Under the pieces are notes generated by a model that searched no databases, was not told where the DNA came from, and worked only from the letters and a program-made list of their open reading frames with translations. A DNA stretch of 50,014 bases from contig NZ_KL544004.1 in the NCBI RefSeq assembly GCF_000711965.1, positions 1-50,014 on the forward strand. Direction: 5' to 3'. This stretch comes from Actinomyces israelii DSM 43320. GTDB taxonomy: Bacteria; Actinomycetota; Actinomycetes; Actinomycetales; Actinomycetaceae. Positions 1 to 8,512 of the stretch are shown here, in pieces (position 1 is the first letter of the stretch; each line of letters begins with the position of its first letter). The position numbers and the translations under genes were made by a program.

Positions 1-1
1 C

Positions 2-82
2 GACTACGGGTTCCTCACGCTCATCGGCCTGGTCTGCATGATCGCCTGCTACATCGGCCTGGCCCGCCGAGGACGCCGCTGA
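2..82 (+). CDS. C-terminal end of an integral membrane protein (partial)
   Basis: The window opens inside a gene; 26 codons remain before a TGA. They encode one hydrophobic helix (from DYGFLTLIGLV to ACYIGLA) ended by a basic tail RRGRR, a common way for a polytopic membrane protein such as a transporter to finish, with the last helix followed by positive charges on the cytoplasmic side. The family cannot be named from this fragment. The next gene starts about 100 bases downstream on the same strand. Confidence 0.6.
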   Translation, partial: DYGFLTLIGLVCMIACYIGLARRGRR

Positions 83-171
83 CACAGCCCGACGCGGGTG
101 GCGGGGCCGGCCCCGGCCCCGCCACCCGGACCGGTCTGACAAGAATGTCGCATGACCCCCGCCCGCGGCCC

Positions 172-177
172 TAAAGT
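172..177 (+). promoter_or_regulatory. -10 box of a probable leaderless transcript
   Basis: TAAAGT (TAnnnT type) ends seven bases before the ATG at 185, which would place the transcription start at or beside the start codon. No convincing -35 box was found. The same spacing recurs at several other genes in this window. Confidence 0.35.
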
Positions 178-184
178 TGGCCCC

Positions 185-1798
185 ATGGCCGCACCCACGC
201 CCCTACTTCCCTCCGGGCAGGACGTTCCTGTCTCGGCGCTCAGCCGCGCCCAGCTCATTGACGTCCTGACCGACACCGTGGGGGACCTGGAACGGCTCGA
301 GCTCATGCTGGACGCAGACGGCGTCGCCGACGCTCGCCGCCTGCGCACCAGCCTCATCGGCCAGGTCCGCGACCACGTGCTGCCTCGTCTGGCGGACGCC
401 GACCTGCCCGCCGTCGTCGTCGTGGGCGGGTCGACCGGCGCCGGTAAGTCCACGCTGGTCAACTCCATCCTGGGCTCCGAGCTCTCCGAGGCCGGGGTCC
501 TGCGCCCCACGACGCGCACGCCCGTCCTGGTCATGAACCCGGAGGACGGCGAGGCCTTCGCCGAGCACCCTCTGGCGCAGGTGTGCCGCAACGTCTTCTC
601 CAAGACCGTGCCCGCGGGCCTGGCCCTCGTGGACGCCTCCGACCTCGACTCCGTGCACGAGGCCAACCGGGCCCTGGCGCTGCGCCTCCAGGAGGCGGCC
701 GACCTGTGGCTCTTCATCACCACCGCCGCGCGCTACGGCGACCACACCCCCTGGGCGTCCCTGGAGGACGCTGCGGGACGGCGCACCCCCATCGGCGTCG
801 TGCTCAACCGGGTCCCCGCCCGGATCCTGCCGGAGGTGCGCCGCGACCTGGTGACGCGCCTGGAGGGGCTGGGGCTGGCCGAGTCCCCCTTCTTCGTCGT
901 CCCCGACGCCGGACCCCACGAGGGCCTGCTGCCGGAGAGCTCGGTCGCGCCGCTGCGCGACTGGATGACTCTGCTGGCGGGCCGCCACCGCGCCGCTGGC
1001 CTGGTGCGCCGCACCGGGCACAGCACCTGGACGAGCCTGCGGTCGGATCTCAACCAGCTGGCCGACGATGTTGACGCCCAGGACGACGCCGCCACCCGGC
1101 TCGAGAACGCCACCCAGGCCCTGCTCGCGGCGCCCGTGGCGGGCATGCGAGCCGAGATCGACGCGGGCGCCTGGGGGCAGGGGGCGCCCGCCACCCGCTG
1201 GCTCGCCCTGGCCTCCGCCGGTGGACCACTGGCCTCCATGGCAGGACTCGAGCCGGGGCGCCGCCTCCGCGCCGGCCTCTTCGGACGCCGCACCAAGGCC
1301 CGCGCCCAGGCGCTGGCGGACCTGGCCGCCGACGCCGTCGAGGTCATCGCCGACAGGCTCAAGGCGGCCCTGGTCTCCCTGTCGGGCCAGGCCCGCGAGC
1401 TGTGGGCCGATGCGGGCGTGCCGGAGGCCGTCATGCACCAGCGCCTCGGAACGATCCAGGACAAGGATTTCGAGGCCCAGTGGGCGCGCGACCAGGTCCG
1501 CGAGCGGCTCGTGCCCGACGTCCTGCCCAAGGGAATGAACGCCGAGGGTGTCGGACACCTGCTCGTCGCCGCCGCCGTCGGGGTCGACGGCGCCGTCGGG
1601 GCCGCCCGCAACCTGGGCCTGGCCGAGGCCGCAACCCAGGCTCGTCACGCCCTGGTCCAGGCACTGGCCGCCGAGCTTGCCACCATTGTGCCCGCGGGCG
1701 CCGCTCGCTCGCTCGCCCCCGCCCACTCCTTGGCCGCGGCCCTGCGCCTGCGCGCCGGTGAGCTCATCCCCTTCACCCGCCCCGGAGCCTCCGCATGA
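185..1798 (+). CDS. Dynamin-like/MMR_HSR1-type GTPase, first of a pair
   Basis: Predicted 537-residue GTP-binding protein. The P-loop GGSTGAGKST is at residues 81-90 (Lys88), a G3-type stretch (LALVDASDLDSVH) follows, then a long alanine- and arginine-rich helical region as in dynamin-like or septum-associated GTPases. No membrane helix is evident, unlike its partner. The ATG at 185 was chosen because TAAAGT ends seven bases before it, fitting a leaderless mRNA; an in-frame ATG at 152 would add 11 residues. The stop overlaps the next start by four bases (ATGA), so the two GTPases are probably made together and may form a heteromer. The cellular role is not known from sequence. Confidence 0.8.
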   Translation: MAAPTPLLPSGQDVPVSALSRAQLIDVLTDTVGDLERLELMLDADGVADARRLRTSLIGQVRDHVLPRLADADLPAVVVVGGSTGAGKSTLVNSILGSELSEAGVLRPTTRTPVLVMNPEDGEAFAEHPLAQVCRNVFSKTVPAGLALVDASDLDSVHEANRALALRLQEAADLWLFITTAARYGDHTPWASLEDAAGRRTPIGVVLNRVPARILPEVRRDLVTRLEGLGLAESPFFVVPDAGPHEGLLPESSVAPLRDWMTLLAGRHRAAGLVRRTGHSTWTSLRSDLNQLADDVDAQDDAATRLENATQALLAAPVAGMRAEIDAGAWGQGAPATRWLALASAGGPLASMAGLEPGRRLRAGLFGRRTKARAQALADLAADAVEVIADRLKAALVSLSGQARELWADAGVPEAVMHQRLGTIQDKDFEAQWARDQVRERLVPDVLPKGMNAEGVGHLLVAAAVGVDGAVGAARNLGLAEAATQARHALVQALAAELATIVPAGAARSLAPAHSLAAALRLRAGELIPFTRPGASA

Positions 1799-3267
1799 CT
1801 CAGGAACCATTCGTCCCCCGCGCCGAGCCCCTCGACGCCGTCCACCTTGAGGCTCGCCTGAACCGCCTGCGAGCCGCCCTCGACACCTGCCCCACGGAGG
1901 TGCCCGCCTCACTGGCGATCCCGGCCCGAGAGTCTCTCGATGAGGTCGGCGAGCGCCTTGCGCTGGGCGTGGACCACACCGTCGTGGCCCTGTTCGGCGG
2001 CACCGGCTCGGGCAAGTCCTCCCTGTTCAACGCCCTGACCCAGCTGCAGTTCGCCGACGTCGGCGCCCGCCGCCCCACCACCTCTCAGGCCGCCGCCTGC
2101 TCCTGGGGCGATGACGCCAGCGCCCTCCTGGACTTCCTGGGGGTGGGCGGCGAGCGGCGTATCCGCCGGGAGTCCCTCCTGGACGCCTCGGACCAGGACG
2201 AGCTCGCGGGGCTGGTCCTGCTCGACGTGCCCGACTACGACTCGGTGACCACCGCGCACGCCCTGCAGGTCGACCGCCTCGTGCCGCTGACCGACATCCT
2301 CGTGTGGGTCGTCGACCCCCAGAAGTACGCCGACGCCGCGCTTCATGAGGGCTACCTGCGCGGACTGGGCGCTCGCCAGGAGGACATGCTGGTCCTGGTC
2401 AACCAGGTCGACACCCTGCCCGCCGGCGGCGCCGAGACCCTCCTGAAGGACGTGCACGACCTGCTCATCGCCGACGGCCTCCAGGACGTCCAGGTCCTGC
2501 CGGTCTCCGCCGTGCGCGGAGACAATCTGGGCAAGGTCCGCGAGATCCTGTGCGACCGCGTGGCGCAGGAGTCCAACGCGGCCCGCACCGCCTCGGCCGA
2601 GCTCGACGCCATCACCGCCAGGTTGCGCCCGACCGCGGCGCACCGGGAGATCGTGCTCGACCCGGCGGGCGCCCAGAGCGCCGCCGAGTCCCTCATCCGC
2701 GCCTCGGGGGCGCAGGCCGTCGAGGACTCCGTGCGCACGGGCCTGGCCCGCGCCCTGCCGCGCGCCCTGGCGCGTCCCGAGCCGCCCTCCAGGACGGCGG
2801 TCGCCGCGACCCGCACCACCTGGCTGCAGCAGGTGACCGACGGACTGCCGCCGGTGTGGCTGCGCAGCGTCGAGAGTGCCGTGGCCACGCCCGAGGCCCT
2901 GGCCGCCCAGACGGCCGAGGCCGTCGGCTCGGTCGCACTGCCGGGCCACCGCGCACCGGTCATCGAGCTGGCCTGGTGGGGAGGACTCCTGGCCGCGCTC
3001 ATCGGCCTGGCCTGGGGCATCGCCGTGGCGGCAGGCGGCGGCGTGGTGGTCCTGCCCGCCGTGGTGCTCGTTCTCGGCATGATTGGCGCCATGGTGGCGA
3101 GACTCGTGCGTCGTTCGCGTGCGCGCAAGGAGGCCGAGAGCTATGGCGCCCAGGTGCGCAAGCGCGTCTCCTCGGTGGTTGCCCGCGGCCTGACCGCCCC
3201 GGCCGACGGCGTGCTCGGCCGTCACCGCCAGCTTCAGGAGGCTCTGGGGATCAGAACCCACTCCTAG
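1795..3267 (+). CDS. GTPase with C-terminal membrane helices, partner of the upstream GTPase
   Basis: Predicted 490-residue GTPase. P-loop GGTGSGKSS is at residues 68-76, a G3 motif (LLDVPDYDS) follows, and LVNQVDT fits the G4 base-recognition motif (NQVD in place of NKxD). Two adjacent hydrophobic stretches around residues 388-440 form a probable hairpin in the membrane, followed by a basic tail. This build (soluble GTPase head, membrane hairpin) resembles YfjP/dynamin-like proteins acting at the inner membrane. It starts inside the stop codon of the upstream GTPase gene, so expression is coupled; a membrane-remodelling or stress role is inference only. Confidence 0.8.
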   Translation: MTQEPFVPRAEPLDAVHLEARLNRLRAALDTCPTEVPASLAIPARESLDEVGERLALGVDHTVVALFGGTGSGKSSLFNALTQLQFADVGARRPTTSQAAACSWGDDASALLDFLGVGGERRIRRESLLDASDQDELAGLVLLDVPDYDSVTTAHALQVDRLVPLTDILVWVVDPQKYADAALHEGYLRGLGARQEDMLVLVNQVDTLPAGGAETLLKDVHDLLIADGLQDVQVLPVSAVRGDNLGKVREILCDRVAQESNAARTASAELDAITARLRPTAAHREIVLDPAGAQSAAESLIRASGAQAVEDSVRTGLARALPRALARPEPPSRTAVAATRTTWLQQVTDGLPPVWLRSVESAVATPEALAAQTAEAVGSVALPGHRAPVIELAWWGGLLAALIGLAWGIAVAAGGGVVVLPAVVLVLGMIGAMVARLVRRSRARKEAESYGAQVRKRVSSVVARGLTAPADGVLGRHRQLQEALGIRTHS

Positions 3268-3439
3268 CGCTCCCAGCCGTCCCCAGGACCGGCGAGCCGT
3301 CCGCCTCGTCTCAGCGGGGCCCTCGCAGGCGTCGCGGATCGGGACCGTGCGGGGCTCCACAGAGGCGGTTCGCGCGGGAGCAGTCCACAGGGCTCAACCG
3401 GGCCGGTGGCGCGAGCCCGCCCTCCGGCGCGACCGTGGA

Positions 3440-3464
3440 GGGGGCCGGCACGGTGCCGGCCCCC
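3440..3464. terminator. Perfect GC-rich inverted repeat between GTPase pair and SSB gene
   Basis: A 12-base arm at 3440-3451 is the exact reverse complement of 3453-3464, giving an 11-bp stem with a 3-base loop. It lies 32 bases upstream of the SSB start. The plain reading is an actinobacterial-type terminator (no clear U tract) for the GTPase operon; since it also lies in the SSB leader, attenuation is possible. The remaining bases 3268-3439 and 3465-3496 hold no gene. Confidence 0.5.
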
Positions 3465-3496
3465 ACTTCCCATCGGTTTCTCGCTAGGAGCACACC

Positions 3497-4090
3497 ATGA
3501 GCCGTCAGCTCGATCTTGTCGTCCAGGGTTCCCTGGGTACCAACCCCGTTGTGTCGCGCACGTCCTCCGGGCGCCTCTTCTGCTACTTCCGCGTGGCCAC
3601 CGCCCCGTCCTTCCGCGTCGCGGATGTCTGGCGGGAGGGGCCGACCATCTGGTTCACCGCCAAGGCGTGGGGCTACCTCGCCGAGAATCTCGCACGCAGC
3701 CTGCACAAGGGCGACCCCGTCGTCCTGGTCGGCCGCTTCTCCCAGGACGCGTGGGAGAACGACCGCGGGCAGCAGCTGACCAATGTCCTGACCGTCTCCT
3801 GCGGCGGGCCGGACCTGACCTGGGGCGAGTCGCGCTTCATGAGGGTCTCCCACACGGTCCAGGCAGTCGAGGGAGAGGACGCGACCACCTCGGCCGGGTC
3901 GGCGCCCTCCGGGGCCTCGGCGGATGCCGCGCCCGAGCCGCAGGAGGCGCCCGCCGCCGTCGGCATGCAGGAGCCGCAGACTCCTCTGAGCGACGCCCAC
4001 TGGGAGACGCCGCCGGGAGAGCTCCCCGACCAGCAGGGACCGACGGCCGATCCGCTGTCCTACACGGTCCGCGAGGAGGCACTCGTGTGA
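3497..4090 (+). CDS. ssb: Single-stranded DNA-binding protein
   Basis: Predicted 197-residue SSB. Residues 1-110 fit the OB-fold domain: an N-terminal beta strand (LDLVVQGSLG), FRVATAPSFR, a WFTAKAWGYLAENL segment and the LHKGDPVVLVGRF strand typical of SSBs. An acidic and Gly/Ala/Pro-rich low-complexity tail follows. The tail ends in REEALV rather than the acidic DDDxPF-like tip through which housekeeping SSBs bind partner proteins, so this may be an accessory SSB. TAGGAG lies 7 bases before the ATG. No rpsF/rpsR neighbours, unlike the usual primary ssb locus. Confidence 0.85.
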   Translation: MSRQLDLVVQGSLGTNPVVSRTSSGRLFCYFRVATAPSFRVADVWREGPTIWFTAKAWGYLAENLARSLHKGDPVVLVGRFSQDAWENDRGQQLTNVLTVSCGGPDLTWGESRFMRVSHTVQAVEGEDATTSAGSAPSGASADAAPEPQEAPAAVGMQEPQTPLSDAHWETPPGELPDQQGPTADPLSYTVREEALV

Positions 4091-4115
4091 GGACGGGTCT
4101 GGACGAGGAACCGTC

Positions 4116-4631
4116 TCATCCCCGCTCCGCCACCAGCCAGTCCAGGTCCGCCGGGTGGGCGACGCGCAGCACCTCGATGAGCACCCGGGTGACGACCTCG
4201 GCCGCCGCACCGCCGTCCTGTACGAGGCGCGTGAGCCGGTCCTCGCGCCGGCCCCACCCCAGGAGCGCCAGCTGGGCGCAGGCGCTGTCGCCCAGCAGCA
4301 CCCGTCCCGCGGCGTCGAGCACGGGCAGCGCCACCTCCACGCCGTCGTGCCCGCCCGTCAGGACGACTCCGGGCGCATCCGGGGAGGCCGTGCGCGGCGG
4401 CCGCCTGCGCCACAGCGACCGCAGGCCCCCGCCGCGCTCGGCCAGGTCCTGGTCGGCGACCGCCGGCGCGGGCGCGGTCAGCATCACCGTCAGCCCTCCC
4501 TCGGGGCCGGCGGGCAGGCGGCGTCGGCACACCTGCTCCTCGATGAAGACGGCCAGGGACGGGGAGAACCTCGCCCACGAGCCGACGTCGACGACGTCGC
4601 TGAGGGCCGGTGGAGACTGCCTGTCGAGCAC
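4116..4631 (-). CDS. Conserved hypothetical protein
   Basis: Predicted 171-residue soluble protein between ssb and ftsE on the opposite strand, converging on ssb with 25 bases between stops. It has a balanced alpha/beta composition with hydrophobic strands (GGLTVMLTA, GVEVALPVLD, GRVLLGDSA) and a C-terminal helix (VVTRVLIEVLRVAHPADLDWLV). The C-terminal pattern is faintly like TY-Chap (YbjN-like) domains, but this is not secure. It was preferred over the overlapping plus-strand reading frames because those look like arginine/proline-rich shadows. Function unknown. Confidence 0.6.
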   Translation of the reverse strand: MLDRQSPPALSDVVDVGSWARFSPSLAVFIEEQVCRRRLPAGPEGGLTVMLTAPAPAVADQDLAERGGGLRSLWRRRPPRTASPDAPGVVLTGGHDGVEVALPVLDAAGRVLLGDSACAQLALLGWGRREDRLTRLVQDGGAAAEVVTRVLIEVLRVAHPADLDWLVAERG

Positions 4632-4759
4632 GGCTCACACGCTAGCGGGTCGCGCCACAGTCACGGTCCGCGTGTCACGCCGGGGATTTCGGCCCGCACT
4701 GGATACCGTGACCGCGAATGGGCGGACCACGCCCTCGCACGCCAGGAAGCAGCCACTCG

Positions 4760-5449
4760 ATGATTCGATTCGACCATGTCTCCAAGGTCTACAACCGGGG
4801 TGCCCGCCCGGCGCTCGACGACGTCTCGATCAAGGTCAAGAAGGACGAGTTCGTCTTCCTCGTGGGCGCCTCGGGCTCCGGGAAGTCGACCTTCCTGCGG
4901 CTGACCCTGCGCGAGGAGCGGCCCACCTCGGGCTCCATCCACGTGCTGGGGCGCGACCTGTCCCAGATCTCCAGCTGGAAGGTCCCCAAGCTGCGCCAGG
5001 AGATCGGCTTCGTCTTCCAGGACTTCCGCCTCCTGGAGAACAAGTCCGTCTTCGAGAACGTCGCCATCGCCTCGCAGGTCATCGGCAAGCCGCGCCACTA
5101 CATCCTCTCGGCGGTGCCGGAGGCCCTCGAGCTCGTCGGGCTGGACGACAAGGAGGAACGGCTCCCGCACGAGCTGTCCGGCGGCGAGCAGCAGCGCGTC
5201 GCCATCGCCCGGGCCATGGTCAACCGTCCCAAGCTGCTCATGGCCGACGAGCCGACCGGCAACCTCGACCCCTCGACGTCGGTGGGCATCATGCGTCTGC
5301 TCGACCGCATCAACCGGCAGGGCACCACCGTGGTCATGGCCACCCACGACGACGAGATCGTCGACCAGATGCGCAAGCGCGTCATCGAGCTCAAGGCGGG
5401 CGAGGTCGTGCGCGACCAGGCCCGCGGCGTCTACGGCTCGGACCGCTGA
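4760..5449 (+). CDS. ftsE: Cell division ATP-binding protein FtsE
   Basis: Predicted 229-residue ABC ATPase. Walker [10 protein letters not shown] at residues 36-44, signature LSGGEQQR from residue 139, Walker [10 protein letters not shown] from residue 159, and the FtsE-typical opening [11 protein letters not shown]. FtsE binds FtsX at the division site and its ATP cycle drives peptidoglycan hydrolase activation across the membrane. The ATG at 4760 has AGGAAG upstream and matches the family start; an upstream in-frame ATG at 4718 would add 14 unrelated residues. ftsX follows after 14 bases, and an M23 peptidase gene after that, the expected partner set. Confidence 0.97.
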   Translation: MIRFDHVSKVYNRGARPALDDVSIKVKKDEFVFLVGASGSGKSTFLRLTLREERPTSGSIHVLGRDLSQISSWKVPKLRQEIGFVFQDFRLLENKSVFENVAIASQVIGKPRHYILSAVPEALELVGLDDKEERLPHELSGGEQQRVAIARAMVNRPKLLMADEPTGNLDPSTSVGIMRLLDRINRQGTTVVMATHDDEIVDQMRKRVIELKAGEVVRDQARGVYGSDR

Positions 5450-5463
5450 GAGAAGAGGTACCC

Positions 5464-6396
5464 ATGCGCTTCCGCTTCATCCTGTCCGAGACCTTCAAGG
5501 GTCTGACCCGCAACCTCGCCATGACCGTCTCGGTCATACTGGTCGCCTTCGTCTCCCTGCTGTTCGTGGGCGCCTCCGCCCTGCTGCAGCAGCAGATCTC
5601 CACGATGAAGGGGAGCTGGTACGACAAGGTCGAGGTCAGTGTCTACATGTGCCCGGCCTCCTCCGGAGCCGCCTCCTCCGGGACCAGCTGCCCTGGGGGC
5701 GAGGCCACCCAGGAGCAGATCGACGCCGTCGAGGCCTTCATCAACTCCAACACCCTCCGGCCCTACGTCAAGAGCTACACCTTCGAGTCCAAGGCGGAGG
5801 CCTATGCCAAGTTCAAGGAGGTCTACGGCGACCGTGACATCGGCCGCAGCGCCACGGAGGAGATGATGCCGGTCTCCTTCCGCATCAAGCTGATCGACGC
5901 CGAGAAGTACCAGGTCGTCGCCGAGCAGCTCACCGGCCGCGACGGCGTCCAGCGCGTGGTCGACCAGCGCAAGACTCTCGAGACGTTCTTCCTGGTGATG
6001 AACCGCGCCTCGTGGATCACCGGGGGCCTGGCCGCGATCATGGCCGTGGCCGCCGTCCTCCTGATCTCCACCACCATTCGCCTGTCGGCGATGAGCCGCT
6101 CCAAGGAGACGGAGATCATGCGGCTGGTCGGTGCCTCCAACCTCTTCATCCAGCTGCCCTTCATGCTGGAGGGGGCCATCGCCGCACTCATCGGGGCTCT
6201 GGCCGCCGTCGGCTCGCTGTGGGTCGGCGTGCACTACATCGTCGACGGCTGGCTGGCGCAGTCGCTGACCTTCATCAACACGGCCTTCATCTCCTCCCGG
6301 CACGTCCTGGTCCTGGCGCCCTGGCTCCTGCTGGCCGCGGTCGTCCTGGCGGCCGTCTCCTCCTCATTCTCCCTGTCGAAGTACACAAGGGTCTGA
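5464..6396 (+). CDS. ftsX: Cell division membrane protein FtsX
   Basis: Predicted 310-residue permease-like partner of FtsE. An N-terminal cytoplasmic segment and helix (about residues 20-45) precede an extracytoplasmic domain of about 130 residues. That domain has two cysteines near residues 62 and 75 (MCPASS, SCPGG) that could form a disulfide. Three C-terminal helices (near residues 180-205, 225-255 and 280-300) complete the FtsX topology, with RLSAMSRSKETEIMRLVGAS after the second helix, a hallmark of FtsX. GAGAAGAGG precedes the ATG. It should recruit and gate the M23 peptidase encoded directly downstream. Confidence 0.96.
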   Translation: MRFRFILSETFKGLTRNLAMTVSVILVAFVSLLFVGASALLQQQISTMKGSWYDKVEVSVYMCPASSGAASSGTSCPGGEATQEQIDAVEAFINSNTLRPYVKSYTFESKAEAYAKFKEVYGDRDIGRSATEEMMPVSFRIKLIDAEKYQVVAEQLTGRDGVQRVVDQRKTLETFFLVMNRASWITGGLAAIMAVAAVLLISTTIRLSAMSRSKETEIMRLVGASNLFIQLPFMLEGAIAALIGALAAVGSLWVGVHYIVDGWLAQSLTFINTAFISSRHVLVLAPWLLLAAVVLAAVSSSFSLSKYTRV

Positions 6397-6401
6397 TCAT
6401 G

Positions 6402-7775
6402 ATGCTCTTCCGTCCTCTCAGCGGGGTTCGGGTGCCACTCGCCGAACCGAGCAGACTCACCGGGCCGGTGCGACATCGGGCCCCTGCCGCCCACCGCCGC
6501 CTGATCGGGGTCCTCACGGCGATCGCGTTGACGGTGGTGCCACTGGGAATGACGGCGCGTGCGGACGACCGCTCCGACGCCGTCGACCAGCAGAAAGACG
6601 CCCAGCAGCGGCAGGACGAGCTCGCCGCCTCACTCGAGGGCGTCTCCGCCGAGCTCGGCCAGGCCTACATCGATCTGCAGAACGCTCAGACCGCGCTGAC
6701 CACCGCGGAGGACGACCTGGCAACGGCTGAGGACACGCTGGCCGAGAAGGAGCGCGAGCAGCAGATCGCCTCCGACCGCCTCGACGTCGCCGAGGCCGAT
6801 CTGGACACCGTGTCCGAGGAGGCCACGGCCTCGGAGGCCACGGCCTCGGAGAGCAGCGTCTCCGTGGCGGACCTGGTCGTCTCGACCTACCAGGGCGACA
6901 GCACCGTGAGCTCGTGGTCCTACGTGCTGTCCTCCGACACGGTTGACGACCTCACCCAGAGGGCCTCCTCCATGGAGATCGCCGCCTCCATCCAGGAGAC
7001 GGTCCTGGCCTCCGCCGAGGCTGAGCGCGCCCGGGACGCCAACCGCAAGGCCCGCCAGGACGCCGCGACCGAACGCGTGGCCACCATGAAGGATGAGGCC
7101 GACACGGCGGCGGAGGAGGCCCGGACCGCCCGTGACGAGGCCGTGGACAAGCGCAACGAGGTCGCGACCCTGAAGACCGACAAGGAGACGGCGGCGTCCA
7201 ACCTCGAGACTCAGAAGCAGGACCTGGAGAAGCAGCAGGAGCAGGCCGCGGCCGATGCGGACGCCGCCGCCAAGCGCGTCGCGGAGATCGACGCGGCCAA
7301 CCGGGCCGCCTACGACAGCGGGCAGGACACCGGGGTGTCCTCCGACTCGATCGGGGCGGACTCGCTGGGCGAGGGCTATATCGGCCACCCCATCAGCGGG
7401 CCGTTGAGCGTGACCTCCCCCTTCGGCTACCGCGTCCACCCCGTCACCGGCGTGGGCACGGGCCACCAGGGCACCGACTTCGCCGCGGCCGACGGCACGC
7501 CCCAGTACGCCGCGGCCTCGGGCGTCGCCACCTACTGGGACTCCGCCTCGTGCGGCATCGGGATCGACATCAACGCCGGCTACATCGACGGGCACTCCTA
7601 TGTCATCACCCTGTGCCACCTGTCCGGGCGGGCCATCGCCGACGGACAGCAGGTCAACCGCGGCGACCTCGTCGGGTACACCGGCTCCACGGGCTACGCG
7701 ACCGGGCCCCACGTCCACTTCCAGGTGGCGCAGGACGGCGTGTACATCGACCCGATGACCCTGCCCGGATTCTGA
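6402..7775 (+). CDS. Secreted M23 peptidoglycan endopeptidase with coiled coil, FtsEX partner
   Basis: Predicted 457 residues. An N-terminal basic segment and hydrophobic stretch (LIGVLTAIALTVVPLG) ending near ARADD form a signal peptide or anchor. Residues about 50-310 are heptad-rich, alanine/glutamate-rich coiled coil, and the C-terminal domain is LytM/M23 with zinc ligands His355, Asp359 (HQGTD) and His437/His439 (HVH). This is the EnvC/RipC-like design in which FtsX binds the coiled coil and releases the hydrolase at the septum. Start: ATG at 6402 (another ATG at 6399), only a few bases after the ftsX stop, so coupled translation is likely. Confidence 0.92.
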   Translation: MLFRPLSGVRVPLAEPSRLTGPVRHRAPAAHRRLIGVLTAIALTVVPLGMTARADDRSDAVDQQKDAQQRQDELAASLEGVSAELGQAYIDLQNAQTALTTAEDDLATAEDTLAEKEREQQIASDRLDVAEADLDTVSEEATASEATASESSVSVADLVVSTYQGDSTVSSWSYVLSSDTVDDLTQRASSMEIAASIQETVLASAEAERARDANRKARQDAATERVATMKDEADTAAEEARTARDEAVDKRNEVATLKTDKETAASNLETQKQDLEKQQEQAAADADAAAKRVAEIDAANRAAYDSGQDTGVSSDSIGADSLGEGYIGHPISGPLSVTSPFGYRVHPVTGVGTGHQGTDFAAADGTPQYAAASGVATYWDSASCGIGIDINAGYIDGHSYVITLCHLSGRAIADGQQVNRGDLVGYTGSTGYATGPHVHFQVAQDGVYIDPMTLPGF

Positions 7776-7776
7776 C

Positions 7777-7812
7777 CGCGACCCGGTCGGCGGCCGTCTG
7801 CGCCCGGTCGCG
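7777..7812. terminator. Possible weak terminator after the M23 peptidase gene
   Basis: CGCGACC (7777-7783) and GGTCGCG (7806-7812) are complementary 7-base arms around a 22-base loop just after the M23 stop codon. The stem is short and there is no U tract, so this is a tentative call. Confidence 0.25.
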
Positions 7813-7830
7813 CCTGCTGCGGCGCGCAGG

Positions 7831-7858
7831 TTGACGCCGCCCGCCGGCCGCGTAGGCT
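7831..7858 (+). promoter_or_regulatory. smpB promoter (TTGACG - 16 bp - TAGGCT)
   Basis: A -35 box TTGACG at 7831-7836 and a -10 box TAGGCT at 7853-7858 are 16 bp apart. The transcript would start near 7865, leaving a leader of about 50 bases with a GGAAGGGG ribosome-binding site before smpB. This separates smpB from the ftsEX operon. Confidence 0.65.
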
Positions 7859-7916
7859 GGGGCATCGCGCCCGCCGGCCTGGTGACGCGCTCAGCACCGA
7901 CCGGAAGGGGACTCTC

Positions 7917-8447
7917 ATGGCCAGGAAGCCCGAGGCGCGCAAGAAGCCCACGCCGGGTCAGCGCGCCAAGGCCGCCTCCGACGCCCACAAGACGATCGCC
8001 CGCAACAAGAAGGCGACTCACGACTACTTCGTCGAGGACCGCTACGAGGCGGGGCTCGTGCTGACGGGCACCGAGGTCAAGGCACTGCGGATGGGGCGGG
8101 CCTCCCTGACGGAGGCGTGGATCGAGATCGATCGTCGCGGCGAGGCCTGGCTCCAGGGGGCGCACATCCCCGAGTACCTCCAGGGCACGTGGAACAACCA
8201 CGCCCCGCGCCGCAAGCGCAAGCTGCTGCTCCACCGGACCCAGCTCGACAGGCTCGCTCAGAGGGTCCGGGCCAAGGGCTACACGATCGTGCCCCTGGAG
8301 CTGTACTTCGTCGGCGGGCGGGCCAAGCTCGAGATCGCCCTGGCCCGGGGGAAGCAGGACTGGGACAAGCGCCAGGCTCTGCGGGAGGCCCAGGACAGGC
8401 GCGACGCCGCGCGCGCCATGGCGGCCGCCAACCGGCGTCGAGGCTGA
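7917..8447 (+). CDS. smpB: SsrA-binding protein SmpB
   Basis: Predicted 176 residues. SmpB binds tmRNA and brings it to stalled ribosomes for trans-translation. Hallmarks seen: the [20 protein letters not shown] opening, [17 protein letters not shown] and the basic C-terminal tail ([18 protein letters not shown]) that enters the mRNA channel. The ATG has GGAAGGGG a few bases upstream. The tmRNA gene itself lies at 20868-21235, about 12 kb away rather than adjacent. Convergent with rpiB; the 65-base gap shows nothing distinct. Confidence 0.97.
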   Translation: MARKPEARKKPTPGQRAKAASDAHKTIARNKKATHDYFVEDRYEAGLVLTGTEVKALRMGRASLTEAWIEIDRRGEAWLQGAHIPEYLQGTWNNHAPRRKRKLLLHRTQLDRLAQRVRAKGYTIVPLELYFVGGRAKLEIALARGKQDWDKRQALREAQDRRDAARAMAAANRRRG

Positions 8448-8512
8448 GGCGGGCGCCGCCCTCGGCCTGCTTCGCGGCCTCCTCCGCCGCGGGCCGGGAG
8501 CCCTCGGGGCCC

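Noticed and set aside
4060..4763. Plus-strand frames between ssb and ftsE, and an N-terminal extension of ftsE from 4718
   Set aside because: Arginine/proline-rich shadows of the minus-strand gene; FtsE homologues begin at MIRFDHVSK, which has its own ribosome-binding site.
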